DNA from: Sisyra terminalis
Lineage: Eukaryota; Arthropoda; Insecta; Neuroptera; Sisyridae
Direction of reading: 5' to 3'
Assembly: GCA_958496175.1 (NCBI GenBank)
Contig: OY292275.1
Location: 8,184,001-8,248,000 of the forward strand
DNA length: 64,000 nucleotides
This document shows positions 48,468 to 59,973 of this stretch, piece by piece (the first letter of the stretch is position 1; each line of letters starts with the position of its first letter). The translations under genes and the position numbers were made by a program. Below the pieces are notes generated by a model that was not told the DNA's origin, did not search any database, and saw only the letters and a program-made list of their open reading frames with translations.

Positions 48468-51400
48468 ATAACCAGACATTGGTTGTAAACAGGAGGAAAC
48501 TTTAGTTGGGGGTCGACATGATATACTGAAAATTGGCTCCGAAATTGGAGAACAAGTTAGGTCTATCAATAACTGGCTTCGCCAAAAAAAAATTATAGTC
48601 TGAGCCTAAAATAATTTAGACCTTCTTTATGGATATGAGAAAGACAATTCTTAATATCTTCTATTGGAATTAAATTTTATTTATTTCCTGTTACTTCTAT
48701 AATTTTTGGATTTAGAGAAGAGATAAAATATGAGATTAACAGGATGAAAGATTTTTAAGCCTTTTATAATATTTTTGAGCGACAAAATTGTCTATTCTTA
48801 TAGGAAAAAGAAATTTGAAAATATGACCGTTAGTTTCAGTAGAAGAGAAGAATCTTAAGATCAAAAATGATTTAATATTTTCAAATCTTTCGTTTAAATA
48901 TCGATTAATACATTTAAATGTGGGAAGAAAATCGTAAAAACAAATAATGTGAATGACGAAACGGTATGTTCTTTGAAAAAATAAACTCATATGAAAAACA
49001 TAAATAAACAGGTAACTGCAAACGAAGTCGTTGGCGTAATAGGAAAATAAAAAGCTGGTTAAGCTGGCTTTTTAATGGAAAAATTCAATATAATATTTAA
49101 AATGATAGAGTTAACATGACTGAAAATGGTTTCATAAATTAAAAGATTAGTTCTGAATGGTTTGTATTTGTGGGGTGAATGTGGGAGGATGCGAAGGTTT
49201 ATGTGATAACGTTTTGTGCATAGGATATTATGATGACGATGGGAACTGGAACTGGAGGAAAGTTATGATGGTTGGCGTGAAAATGGCGGCTATACAGGGC
49301 GTGGGTTTTTAGAACTGTTAGGGATGTAGCGGGGTTTTAGCTGGTAATTATAACAGAGGGTCATGTACCACTCGTTTATTCATATGAACTTTTAAAGTTA
49401 TTGTTATGTGGCTTTGCGCCAAACATTGCGACTGACCACGATTGCGCCTCTTACAATACGGTTACATTATTGTCGCGATGAAAATTGGCACACTTTTTCC
49501 TGTTATTTTCTTTTTTTTATTTGAATCATTTAATATCAACATGAATTGCATACTTAGCGTCAGATTAGCGCCGAAAATTTCATTAAAATAATTCGAAAGT
49601 TTTTAAAGAAGAAAATTAAACGTTTGCACAAACAATTTTTGCTCGTTGTGCGACTTAAAAACTTAATATTTGGAAAATTTAATTATACCTGAAATTGTTC
49701 GCTAACAAGGAAACAGGAGGTTAATCCACTTAACTTTTAACGACACTTTAAGGCCTGTGTCTCTGATAAATCTATCAGTTGTATAAAACTTTTCCCACGA
49801 CGACAAACGTTTTGTTGGGTAAACTGAGCCAAATGAGGGAAGTTTTGCTGAAGCGTAAATGAATTAAAAACAAAATTTTCCCGGTTTATAAGATTAGAAA
49901 CGAATTTGAAGAAAGATTTCTCACATCCTTTTGTATTAATTGTCGCACTTCACATATGATAGTTTGATCCTTCCAAAAACAACATAAATCTTCTAGCCAA
50001 GTGCTGAAAACTTGCACGTTATAATTAAATAAAATGTGACTCATACGTTACGTGTACAAAATAATACATTAATTATTCAAGTTGTGAAACTGTCGCTGTA
50101 TCTTTTGCCTCACATTAATTTATTTAATGCTCGTGTAAAAACTTTTCTAAATTTCATATGTGCAAAACAATCCGCCAGAGGGTGGGGACGCAAAAGAAAA
50201 GTGATGAGAACTTTTTTCGGGATCGTTTTCGCTTCAATTTTGGCCGAATAGAAAAAGGTAATCAAAGGAATTGCTGATGTAGGGGATAGGAAAGAAGAAG
50301 GCCATTTGATTCCATGTCCAATTACGTGACGCTATTTAACGTTGTCGTATTTAATCAAATTTGAAGAGGGTGGTATGAGACAATTATCGCAGGGTTCAAC
50401 TTAACTACAACAATACGCTGCTTTTGATTGCAAAATTTGCCCGCATCAATGTGCAAACTGAGACCGCAAAAAATCAATGATTAATTTGATCGTTAATTTT
50501 TTAAAATAATAATCGAGATTGTTTTGTATTGGTAATTATTAATTGAATTATTTTTTCATTTCGTTTGATTAATTTTCAATTTACATTGCTGATTGGTTTT
50601 AATTAATTTTTTCTCTGCAATAACATTTTTTTTTCTCCACAATCAATCGAGGGGAACTTTTACGTTTATAAATAGGATTGGAAATATTTTCGTCCTGAAA
50701 TAACCTCCGTTTCAGAGACAAAATATTTCGACCAAGAATGCATGCGTATGAAGTCATAGCCTTGAAAAAAACAAAAAGGAATTGTTTCTGTTTCTATTTC
50801 TGAATGGCTGATTCATAAATTACTCAAATTTTTCAAAGGGAAATTAGTGAAAATTACAAAGGTAGAACAGTGGCCATTGTATTTATTTGTTGGTGGAAAA
50901 TGGATTTTTTTTTTAAATTAAAATTGACAGTAACGGAAACGATACAATATGGGACGTAGGAAAATTTATATACGAACATTATGGAGCAAAAAAATATCAG
51001 TTGAAGCAGCATCATTATCATCGTTCTCGACGATGTCATCTTTAGAGCTATTTTATCTTGAACAATTTATAAAAATATATATATTATAACGATCAATTTG
51101 CGGTTGTCAGTGGCCCAGTGCGTCTTCACTCATTTATCATCACTTACTTTCCTGTCTGTCGAGTTTTCAGCATTTTCTTTACGCTAAAAAAGGCAGATGC
51201 TATTTTTTATAAACCAATGTATCGAATCGGTTCGAAGCTCTTCAATATATACAATGTGGTGTAAGGCAGTAATAGATATGAGGGGGTGGCTCTCTTTCAA
51301 ATGTACATGGGAACTACATTATAATATTTCCATAGGAGAAAGCTCAAAGCGATCACTAAAAAGCTTAAATCGAAATGGATTCATGATAACACATAACAGA

Positions 51401-51630
51401 TATGTGCTGATGTGATGAACATATATGTGTTTGAACTCTTCAGTGCTTTATAATTAAAAAAGTTTTATAAGAACTGGATAAAGTGCATGGCTTTACTATG
51501 AAAACATAAAAAATCGGGAAAACTTTAATAAAACTAATTGATTTTAACTACTTTATCCTACCTTTACTATTCTTACACATCACATCCTCGAAATAATTCT
51601 CTCTTCGCTTTAATCAGCGATTTATTTCAA
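48468..51630. other. Non-coding DNA with a GC-richer block at about 49.1-50.4 kb
   Basis: No exon was recognised. The block around 49130-49420 and 49720-50420 is less AT-rich and may be conserved regulatory DNA. The 84-codon minus frame at 48736-48990 and the 71-codon plus frame at 50036-50251 show no family features. Confidence 0.4.
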
Positions 51631-52586
51631 ACTAGCTGATCCTCGCAACTTCGTCTGCGTAACGTAGGTGTATATTATGTTTTCTTTTCAAATTTACCAT
51701 TTGTAGTGGTATATGAACATTTTTATTTTTCTTATTTCTTTTACGAAAAACATAATCATACTTAAAAACACTATTTTGTCAACTTTAAAAAGACACATTT
51801 AATAAACTGTTGCAAAGAATAAAATTGTTCTATGTAATAATCAAATTAATTTTCAAAAAATATTTATAAATAACTAAAAAGAGTATGTCTATTGCGTATA
51901 GCTACGGTAGGTATACTTACCGTAGACCAAATAATCTGTAAATCAATCAGCATCTATACATAAATAAAAAATATCGCCAAGTTCAGTAAAGTTGGTCTTA
52001 ATTATAAGTAAAATGGGGTGACCATGCGACATTTTTCAAATAACTAACATTTTAAAACTTGTGATATCTTTCGAATGGAATGTTCAAATTGAATAACTCA
52101 AAAAGTTATATAATATTATTGAAGCAATTATTAAATATGAAGTCATTTATTTTGATAAGGATTAATCCCAAAGTATAAATAAAAGAACTTTTATAGCGAT
52201 GGCATTTATATATATTTTTTAAAATGAAAAAACACTTATTGTGACATAAATATAATAGTTAGACATATGCTGTCGCTTTATTTTTTGTAGATAATGATAT
52301 GTTCTACAAAATCGTACTACATTATTTTGTTCTATAACCAATAGTTTTCGCAGCGCACGCGATAAAAGAATGTTTTTTGGTAATTTTTTCTGACCTTGGG
52401 TTACATTATTGGAGTTTTAGTATGGATCCCTAACTTTTTTGAAAATTTAATATAGCCTATGTTCACCGGAAATAGTGTAATTTCCCAACAGTGAAAGAAT
52501 TTTTCAAATCGGTCAAGTAGTTTTGGAGCCTATTTAAAGCAAACAAACAATTAAATCTTTCCTCTTTATAATAATAGATAGATAAG
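51631..52586 (+). repeat. Interspersed repeat, copy 2 (ACTAGCTGATCCTCGC family)
   Basis: It begins ACTAGCTGATCCTCGCAACT like the copy at 18086 and has the same internal blocks, for example AAAAAGAGTATGTCTATTGC and AATCAATCAGCATCTATAC. The 3' part contains TCAAGTAGTTTTGGAGCC and ends ATAATAGATAGATAAG, a typical end for this kind of arthropod repeat. No coding capacity was seen. The class is unresolved. Confidence 0.6.
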
Positions 52587-53628
52587 AATTTTAAATTCAA
52601 TTCTTTGTTTACATATTTTAGTAACTGAATATATTTGATAGTTTTAAGATTCAATTTTAGAGTTGGGAAAAAACATATAACATTTCATAGCCATATAACC
52701 TTTGTATGGCCTCTTGTATTTGTATTATTGTTTTTTTCCTCTGTCAAAAGAATCCAAGGCTTTTTTCTCGTATTTCGGAAATATTTCAAACTTTATGTTT
52801 GCAAAGGCCGTAAGACTGAAACGATTTGTGTTACAAAAAACTATTAGTTTGAAACCGAATACAATATGTTTGTTAGTATTGAATAATAGAAGTGTTCCAT
52901 ACTCATCTATTCACTTAGCTGCAATCGCATGAGCAGACAATATATTTTATTCATCAAATCGATATAGAAATAATAAGTTTTCTACGAAAGAGACGTAATA
53001 AATTGATAACATACAAGTTTTGTTCTTAATATACCTACCCTATGATGTCAATGGAAAATTTATGGCTGAATCGCGAACGAATTGACAAATATATTGACAA
53101 TTTATGCATTCCCTCAACCAAACAATCTCCACCGGTTTTTTATTTATTAATTCTATTTACCATGCGTATAATAAAACTACAAAACCGACATTTTGCTTGG
53201 CTTTGAAAAAAATAATCATATCACATATTGATTTCTGTGTTTCCGTCTCCGATAGTTAGGCACTTAATAATAAATGCTAGCAAACCCAATTTGAAGCAAT
53301 TATCTATAAAATTACACGATCAATTGGGTTCAGATGGAACGTATAGACTTGTAGAAGTCATTGTATTTGTGTGGGTACATTAGAGCCGGTAATTATGAAT
53401 TACGTCGCCACATGTGTGTTTGACTACTGGTGTTAGAATAAACATAGCGTTAACGTTGGATTGCAGTTTAGTTGTTAATATCGTTCTCTAAATACGAAAC
53501 TTGAACACTTCCATATTGTTAACGAACTGTTTCTTATTTTAATGGCCAATTCAAACTATTCCTAATAGTAATTGGTTTGTATCACTTTCACAGACTATTG
53601 GTTTAATGATTTGGTGAAAAATAATTTT
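52587..53628. other. AT-rich non-coding DNA
   Basis: No feature was recognised. Open frames at 52635-52932 overlap one another and have no domain. Confidence 0.45.
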
Positions 53629-54323
53629 AAGGGTGGATCACCGTCAGAACGTAAAATGACTTTTTTAAAACTTTTTTAGAGATAATAAAAAACGGTCTTC
53701 GGCATGTAAAAGTTGAAGTGTTGAACTATTTTTTTTATCTATCCCGATATGTCCCCCTTCCCCCTTTTATAGCGCTTTGAAAAAGGGTCCTCAAAAATGA
53801 GGAGGCAAACGGGAGACAAGTTTTCTCGGAAACCGAAAGTGGGATCATGATTTTCCAAAGAATGTAGGTTTTGGTAATGCGTCTTCTTGGTACTGAACCT
53901 CGAAAATCCGAAAAAAGTTGAAAATTTACAAAATGGAGCGACTTTGAAAAAAAAGTTTAAAAAAACGACCTTTTTTTGGACCTTTCCCCCTCTCTCACTT
54001 TGAGGGGGGGAGGTTTGGCCAATTTCAGAGGTTCAGTACCAAGAAGACGTGTTGAACTATAACACTCTCCAGTTTCAAGTCAATCCGTCGGATAGTTTCT
54101 GAGAAATCTTGTCTCCCAGTTTTAAAAAGTTGATTTCGAGAAAAACGCATTTAAAGTTTTTTTAAGATATCTTTTTATGTTATTATCAATTTATTCAATT
54201 TTTATCAGTGAAAATACATAAGTCAGCTATTCCAATCCTTTTAACACGTTATTCTTGAATGTTATAAGAAGACATTTATGGAAAAAAAAATCGATTTTTT
54301 TTTTCTGACGGGGATCCACCCTT
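53629..54323. mobile_element. Foldback-type TIR element, 695 bp, non-coding
   Basis: The left end AAGGGTGGATCACCGTCAG and the right end (inverted AAGGGTGGATCCCCGTCAG) match at 18 of 19 positions. Inside, about 53811-53906 and 54024-54117 form a second, imperfect inverted repeat. It is marked by GGGAGACAAG and CGTCTTCTTGGTACTGAACC on one side and their reverse complements on the other. Poly-A/T runs separate the parts. There is no coding potential. A target duplication was not found. This fits a non-autonomous foldback or MITE-like DNA transposon whose superfamily I cannot name. Confidence 0.7.
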
Positions 54324-54499
54324 GAAAGAGTTATATTTTGAAGATATATAACTAATAAACACATAAGTATACAGGTATTATAGGTGTAAGTATTACAGGT
54401 ATTAGATTTTTGGGCTATAATGAATATGGTATTCAAAATTTCAACAATAAAATGAGTTAATGGATAATAATATATGTCTTATGAGACTCAATTTCTTTT

Positions 54500-54548
54500 T
54501 TATTACGACGCATTTCAACAGTTTTTGACTGTCATCATCAGGTTATCA
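54500..54548 (-). ncRNA. Hammerhead-ribozyme-like motif 2
   Basis: On the minus strand, CTGATGA (54541-54535) is followed by stem II, GACAGT with loop CAAAA and ACTGTT. GAAA follows (54516-54513), and then TGCGTC with a candidate GUC cleavage site. Bases before CTGATGA (ATAAC) can pair partly with GUAAU after the site. The position after GAAA is T where C is usual, so helix III may be weakened. It lies on the same strand as the inferred Musashi-family transcript and about 70 bp from a hAT end. Origin from a Penelope-like terminal repeat is inferred. Confidence 0.5.
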
Positions 54549-54612
54549 ATGTTAAAAAGAAAATGAGTTTAAAAAAACAAATAAGCTTGAAAAACTTACT
54601 GGTTGCCCAATC

Positions 54613-55100
54613 CAGCGGCGGATTTAGGTACGATGCCGCCCTTTTTATTCCATAACAAAGTGATTATAAAAATATTACATCTAATTCTCAATTATTACAA
54701 TTATAAATTATTTTGTATTAATTTTTAACAAAACTTCTTATGAATTAACATTTATTTTTTTTAAATATAACTTCATAATTTCAATATTATTTTTCAAAGA
54801 TTGCTAATTTCCTTTAACAGCTCTTTTCCAATTATCACTTATGATATAAAGTTTTTCTTTCTAGCCTTGGTTCACGCGAAAACGTCGATTATATCATCGT
54901 AATCGATTTCTTGCGCTAATTGAGGTTTAATAGGTAGTAATGCCAAGGTATTGAGTAAATCTTGGCCCATTTTTTGCACGTTAGTAACTTTCCACCCATT
55001 CCAGGGTAGAAAAAGATCTATCTCCTGAACAATTTGCTGCTGGGATTCAAAAATGCAAAGAATAATGTCAATATTGACACATGAGGTACACATCTCGAAG
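54613..55100 (-). pseudogene. hAT-superfamily transposase 3' remnant
   Basis: The minus-strand reading includes VQKMGQDLLNTLALLPIKPQ, then QLAQEIDYDDIIDVFA, a TGA (54872-54874) and TKARKKNF. This matches the C-terminal end of hAT transposases of the zinc-finger MYM/TTF-like kind (pattern MGQDRLNxLALLSI ... IDFDxIIxDFAxKKARK). The stop interrupts the last ten or so residues, and upstream similarity fades within about 100 bp, so this is a 3' relic. CAGCGGCGGATTTAGG at 54613 looks like a hAT terminal inverted repeat in the right place downstream of the coding end. No partner TIR or 8-bp duplication was found. Confidence 0.65.
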
Positions 55101-56090
55101 ATTCCGTGATACAGTATATTTTATATACTTTCGGATATCTTCAGTATTGAAACTTTAAGAAGATAATATAAGAAAATACATTTATTTACGACGGTTTCTT
55201 CAAAATCTAAGTATATTAAATAGCTTTAAATAAGTACGACGTATTTCGACTACCAGGGTTCACATAGGACTCTAAATATTCTGATAAAAAAGGATTGAAT
55301 TTAGCAAAAAGTTTAACTTGCCTTTCTACTTTGACGAAAGAGAGTCAATATTTTATACACTTTTGCTACATATTACCTGCCAAAGTAACTACCATCTCAA
55401 CTCTATAGTCATATATCGTTCTTGCCTATGTTAAAGACATGTGTAGATAAATTTTCGGATGTTATAAAATAACGAAGATCTGGTCGTCGCGGATTCTTGT
55501 TATATAACCTCTTCTTGCGATTTGCAACTTCATATAGGATCTCGTAAATGTTTGAACTATTAAATGCAAATTTCTGCACAATCATCTTTTACTACTTAAA
55601 TGTCTTTTTTTTCCTTGAAAATACTTATTCGTCTTTCCTCAACCAAAGTGTCGATACTGAGTAATATTAGTAAGTAAACTCTATTATTTGATTTTCACTC
55701 TAAATAAATCTAAAAGTTTTCCTATTTTAAAAAAAAAAATGATTAACTAATAATTCGTTGAAAATTCAAAGGTTGAAGTCAAAGTCGTTATTAAAGTTTC
55801 AGTGTAGTTTCATTTTATAAATCTGTGTGTAATATTTATAAGTGCATTTTTATATTTTCTTTGATTTGTTTCATTTGTAAGTAATGAAATTTCCAACATT
55901 AATATATAAAATGCAGAAGAGATTATATCACTCATCTTATTATTGTATAAATTGTATGCTTTGCTCTGTTTAGTTCAAGATATTGTCATGAAGGTAAAGT
56001 TTAAGAAATTGTGTAAGAGAGACAACTTTCATATTCATTTCTTGTACAGTAAGAAAAAGTAAAAAAAATATGTCGAATGTTTTACGATGG
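55101..56090. other. AT-rich non-coding DNA with a possible decayed hammerhead trace
   Basis: Minus-strand 55280-55228 reads CCTGGTAGTCGAAATACGTC with a degraded version of the CTGATGA box in front. It resembles the second half of motif 2. The rest shows nothing. Confidence 0.3.
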
Positions 56091-56660
56091 CATAAACAAT
56101 TTTATTTCGTAATGTAACGACTGTTATCCCCGCAACAGTGCGACAACAACGTTATATACAAGGTAAGGTATATAAAGTTTATTATATACCTGCCTTTATA
56201 TATATATTCTATTTCTTCGCTCAGGACTTGCACGTCTCGTCTACAATTGAGTTTCCAAGAATAATAATTACAATATGAGTTATTTTCTCGTTTCTGATAT
56301 ATACTAACGGTTTTCGTTGGTTTGCTCATTCGTATGCTTTTATTTGACAGCGACATCGTTGCCGTATTGTTGTATGAAAGCGTATTGCATCCATATAGAA
56401 TAAGCCAAACATAAAATTTCTCGTTAATAAATAATTTCCATTTCACGTAAGCGTATGAATCAGTCAAAATCAAAAAGCCCGCGAATTTGACGTGGCATTG
56501 ATTTAACACAGCAATGAGACTTTGATGCCGTTTACCACGATAACCATGCCATACCATATCCCACCAAATGCATGCATGTAAAATATAAAACTGTCAGATT
56601 TTTCCTCAATCAATTCTATCCATAATTACCGTAAAGGGTTTTTGATGCATAATCTCACTC
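56091..56660 (-). other. GC-richer block with a 151-codon open frame
   Basis: The minus strand is open from an ATG for 151 codons (56102-56557), the longest open frame in the window. The translation, starting MVWHGYRGKRHQSLIAVLNQ, has no recognised domain, signal peptide or repeat, and ends within a TA-rich stretch. A frame of this length is unlikely but not impossible by chance in AT-rich DNA of this size. The local base composition is less AT-rich, which raises the odds. A conserved non-coding block is the favoured reading. A lineage-specific peptide is not excluded. Confidence 0.2.
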
Positions 56661-59600
56661 TTCTATTTTGAGTCGACTTGATTTCTAATTTAAAATTTTA
56701 ACAAACTTCCCTTACAGCACACGCGTTTAATGATGGAAGAACCAGCAGGGAATAAATAGAACAAAGGGATATTGCATGTGTGTATGAATATGTGTGTTTA
56801 GTAACAATTCATCGGAGAAAATGTGAGAGATCTATGATGTGCTCGGTCTAATGATATGCAAGATTTTTATCACACACTAGCGCTCATTCGTTTTATTTTA
56901 AAACGCTTTTATCCCTTCTATATATATTCCGCACTATATTCACAGTATGAAAATGTCGACTTAAAACGGAAGACGATAATTAAACGGTTATCAATGTTCT
57001 TAAATCACGATTATTCACCTCCCACAAACAAACAGAAAATGATGCAATATTTACAATGATAAATAGAAAATCTATGCCAATAAAAGAAAAAAAAACTTAA
57101 TACACTTGTTGAATAAATAAATTATTAACTTAATTAATCTTGTATGTCATTTACACACCTCAATACATTTATAGCTCGCATACATGCGATATTAACAGTG
57201 AAAATAATTAGATATGCGATACAAATCAGTCGAAAGTTTTCAATGATTTTTCATTTCTAAAAATGGATATATTCGCTAAAAGCTTGGAATATCAATGCTA
57301 AGCTCTGTAATTAAATGACGAATGTAAATGGATATGTTTGTTAGATGAATCCATTTATTAATAGAAAGCTTAAAGCGATTAGGGAAGAGGATGATGAGCA
57401 TCACTAGAATCCGCTCTGTGTGTGACATGTCCTTCAACTAAGGTTTATACTGGAAATTCTATTGCTAAATTAGATATACATAGAATGGAGGTCATACGTT
57501 ATTTAAACATCAGACTCAATACTTTTCAAATGAGGATTAAATAAAGATTAAACTCAATTCAGAAATGAAAATGATAATAGGAAGATAGCACTAGCACGAT
57601 TAAGTAATGCCGGTAATAAATTATATCTATTTTAGTAGTTTGGTGGAGGCGGTGGAGATTCTGTTATGAGCTTTCTCAGAATGAATTTTTCATTTTCCAT
57701 ATTGTTTTTTTTTTTACTTCAAACAAGAAAATATATTAGCATTTCCTCTGGAGAATATTGAAGTCATGTTTAAATAATAAAGCAACGATTTGATGCATTC
57801 TTTTGTATTTTATGAATTTAACTATAAAAACAATAATGGAAATCTGATACGGAAATTACTTTATTATTCTCTTAAGTACTTAACTTTGAATTTAATACAT
57901 TAACAACAGACCCAATGCACATATTCTCAAGTAATATCAAACCATTATTTATCTGTAAAATTAATTTTGCTTGATAAAATCTAAGAAGTATTTTTTTAAT
58001 AATGCAAAAAAATCATTAATTTCCAAATGCTTTAAGCGAGCTTTTATTGGTCTAACATTAAAATGAAATCACAGTACAGAAACATCAAAATCCCACGGAC
58101 ATTTGTCTATAAGTAATGTATTTAAACACAATAAGTAAGGTTTTTTTAAATCGTTCAAACTAAATTTAAATTATTTAAACCATATACAAAATTTGAAAAT
58201 AAATGAGATCATTACTGGACTATATTTTAATACATTTTGTAATTTTTCCTTTAGAAATCACTTTAAAATTAGTCATCTGAGTAGAAAAGTAGAAAAATTA
58301 TTTTTTTAATAGTTATAGTGATGATTTAAAATTATATATATCCAAATTGCAGTCAAATTGGTTCATTCGTTGTTGAGAAAAAATAGTTATGACAAAATAT
58401 TTTTTTCGATTTATTCGCAAGGAAGAGGATATAGTTCTATCATGGTATCTATACTATCTATTGGTAGTACGTTCTTTTTTATTTCCTGAACCTTCTTATA
58501 ATAATTTTTTTTTCTTTACCAATTTTTTTCTACAACAAAATATTATGAACAATCTTGTTGAGCAAGTCGACCTGCATCGGTTCAATATATGCAAGTCTAT
58601 ATTGGATTATTTCTCCTAAGTCTCGAATGCATTCGGTGTATTGCAGAAATCAAAGGATTTAATAGAAATCTATTAGCTACTGAATAAGATTGCATCATTA
58701 TATGTCTGTATAGCGGATAAAAAAATCTAAAGAAACAAATATCCCTATTTTTTTCCTTAAAGTCAATAACAGAGCTTTAATAAAACCAAAAAATAACTAA
58801 AACCCTTACGGCAGTGGTTCCCAGTCCTATGCCCACGGGCAAACCACGGCCACTTGAAGAGAAAAATTAAGTTTATCATCCAAAATTTTGAAAAAAATAA
58901 TATTTAGTAACTAAACAGAGAAATAAGAAAAAGGAGAAAATGAATATTTTACATCGATATAATTTTCCCGGTTAAAATAGCATCATATATGTATAGTTTG
59001 GTTTGTTTCGGTCTCTGTAATAACGCCCTGTAGTAATGTATTCTCCAAATTCGATTACTAGAATTTTTACATTTTTTGAAGTTGTTTTTGGGACTAAATA
59101 CTTTTTGTGAATTACCTATAAGTATTAATTGCTATGTCCAACTTAAAATATACCGTAAAAAATAATTATTTCCACCACTTGACTTGCATTCTAGAATATA
59201 CTTTTGGGAGCAAAAAGGATAAGAAACCTTTTTTTAAGGTCTGAGAAGAAAATAAATCTGAATTTTTGGAAGCCTACCGATATAGTCATTGAAGAAAATA
59301 TTTTCGCACAAAAGAGACAAAGGCTGAGAGGAGCAAATAAAAATTTTTTAAACAATGAAAGAAAGTGACTTTTATTTTCTATTAAGCTGCCCAACTGTGG
59401 TTCTCAAACATCTAAAGTCTTAAGGAACATTTGGATATATGTTTGAAAGCATTTGTAGGATTCCAATCAGCTACTTGCTGTATAATTTAGGAAAAAGAGA
59501 TCTGTAAAAAAAATTATCAAAAAATCAGAATCCGAATTCAAAACCCGTTTAAGGAAAAATATGTTTTAGTGTATCAAAATATTCAACGATATTGTATGTA

Positions 59601-59749
59601 GCAAACTAAATTAAACCTAAAAAAACCTTACAAGTCGTACCTACTCTTTTCCACACATATGGATGTAGAAATTTAACTTTTCATAATAAAAAGCTTTATT
59701 TTAACGATAAATTGGTGTGTCCATAATTTGCATACTATTATTTATTTTT
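56661..59749. other. AT-rich non-coding DNA
   Basis: No exon was recognised. A short GGT/GGA triplet stretch at 57637-57660 (GGAGGCGGTGGAGATTC) could encode Gly on plus or SPPPPPNY on minus, but no splice context supports it. A hAT-like terminus CAGTGGTTCCCAG lies at 58814 without a visible partner. Confidence 0.4.
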
Positions 59750-59973
59750 AGTAGGAAAGTGGACTTAAAGGATGTAAATCCATATACTAATTATTAATTT
59801 AGCGACGTTTCGGTCCTTTATTTGACCTTCATATTAAGAAGCCTGATGAAGGTTTCGGTCCTTTATTTGACCTTCATCAGGCTTCTTAATATGAAGGTCA
59901 AATAAAGGACCGAAATGTCGCTAAATTAATAATAAGTATATGGATTTACATCCTTTAAGTCCACTTTCTTACT
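59750..59973. repeat. Palindrome with 104-bp arms and a 16-bp spacer
   Basis: The left arm (59750-59853) and right arm (59870-59973) are reverse complements at about 101 of 104 positions. Both carry CGGTCCTTTATTTGACC or its complement, and the terminal AGTGGACTTAAAGGATG. The apex holds a complete hammerhead-like core. Each arm also holds a second copy of stem II and GAAA whose CTGATGA box is lost (replaced by AATATGA). The structure looks like two terminal repeats of one element joined head to head. The sequence could fold as a long RNA hairpin or a DNA cruciform. Confidence 0.85.
59840..59883 (-). ncRNA. Hammerhead-ribozyme-like motif 3, at the palindrome apex
   Basis: On the minus strand, CTGATGA (59880-59874) is followed by stem II, AGGTC with loop AAATAAA and GGACC. 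GAAA follows (59856-59853), and then C. Because the sequence after GAAAC is the fold-back arm (CTTCATCAGGC), the core's own usual continuation, CGTCGCTAAATT, is found only in the adjacent arm (around 59821-59800, minus strand). There GAAACGTC is kept but CTGATGA is lost. The ancestral motif probably read CTGATGA-stem II-GAAACGTC-GCTAAATT, with GC before CTGATGA pairing with GC after the GUC site. The present arrangement may be unable to form helix III normally. Confidence 0.55.

Noticed and set aside
57637..57668. GGT/GGA triplet stretch as a possible small exon
   Set aside because: It is very short, open on both strands for a few codons only, and lacks a convincing acceptor or donor.
58810..59410. 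hAT-like termini CAGTGGTTCCCAG (58814) and CTGTGGTTCTCAAAC (59393) as a possible element
   Set aside because: Both are in the same orientation, so they are not an inverted pair. No partner end or 8-bp duplication was found.
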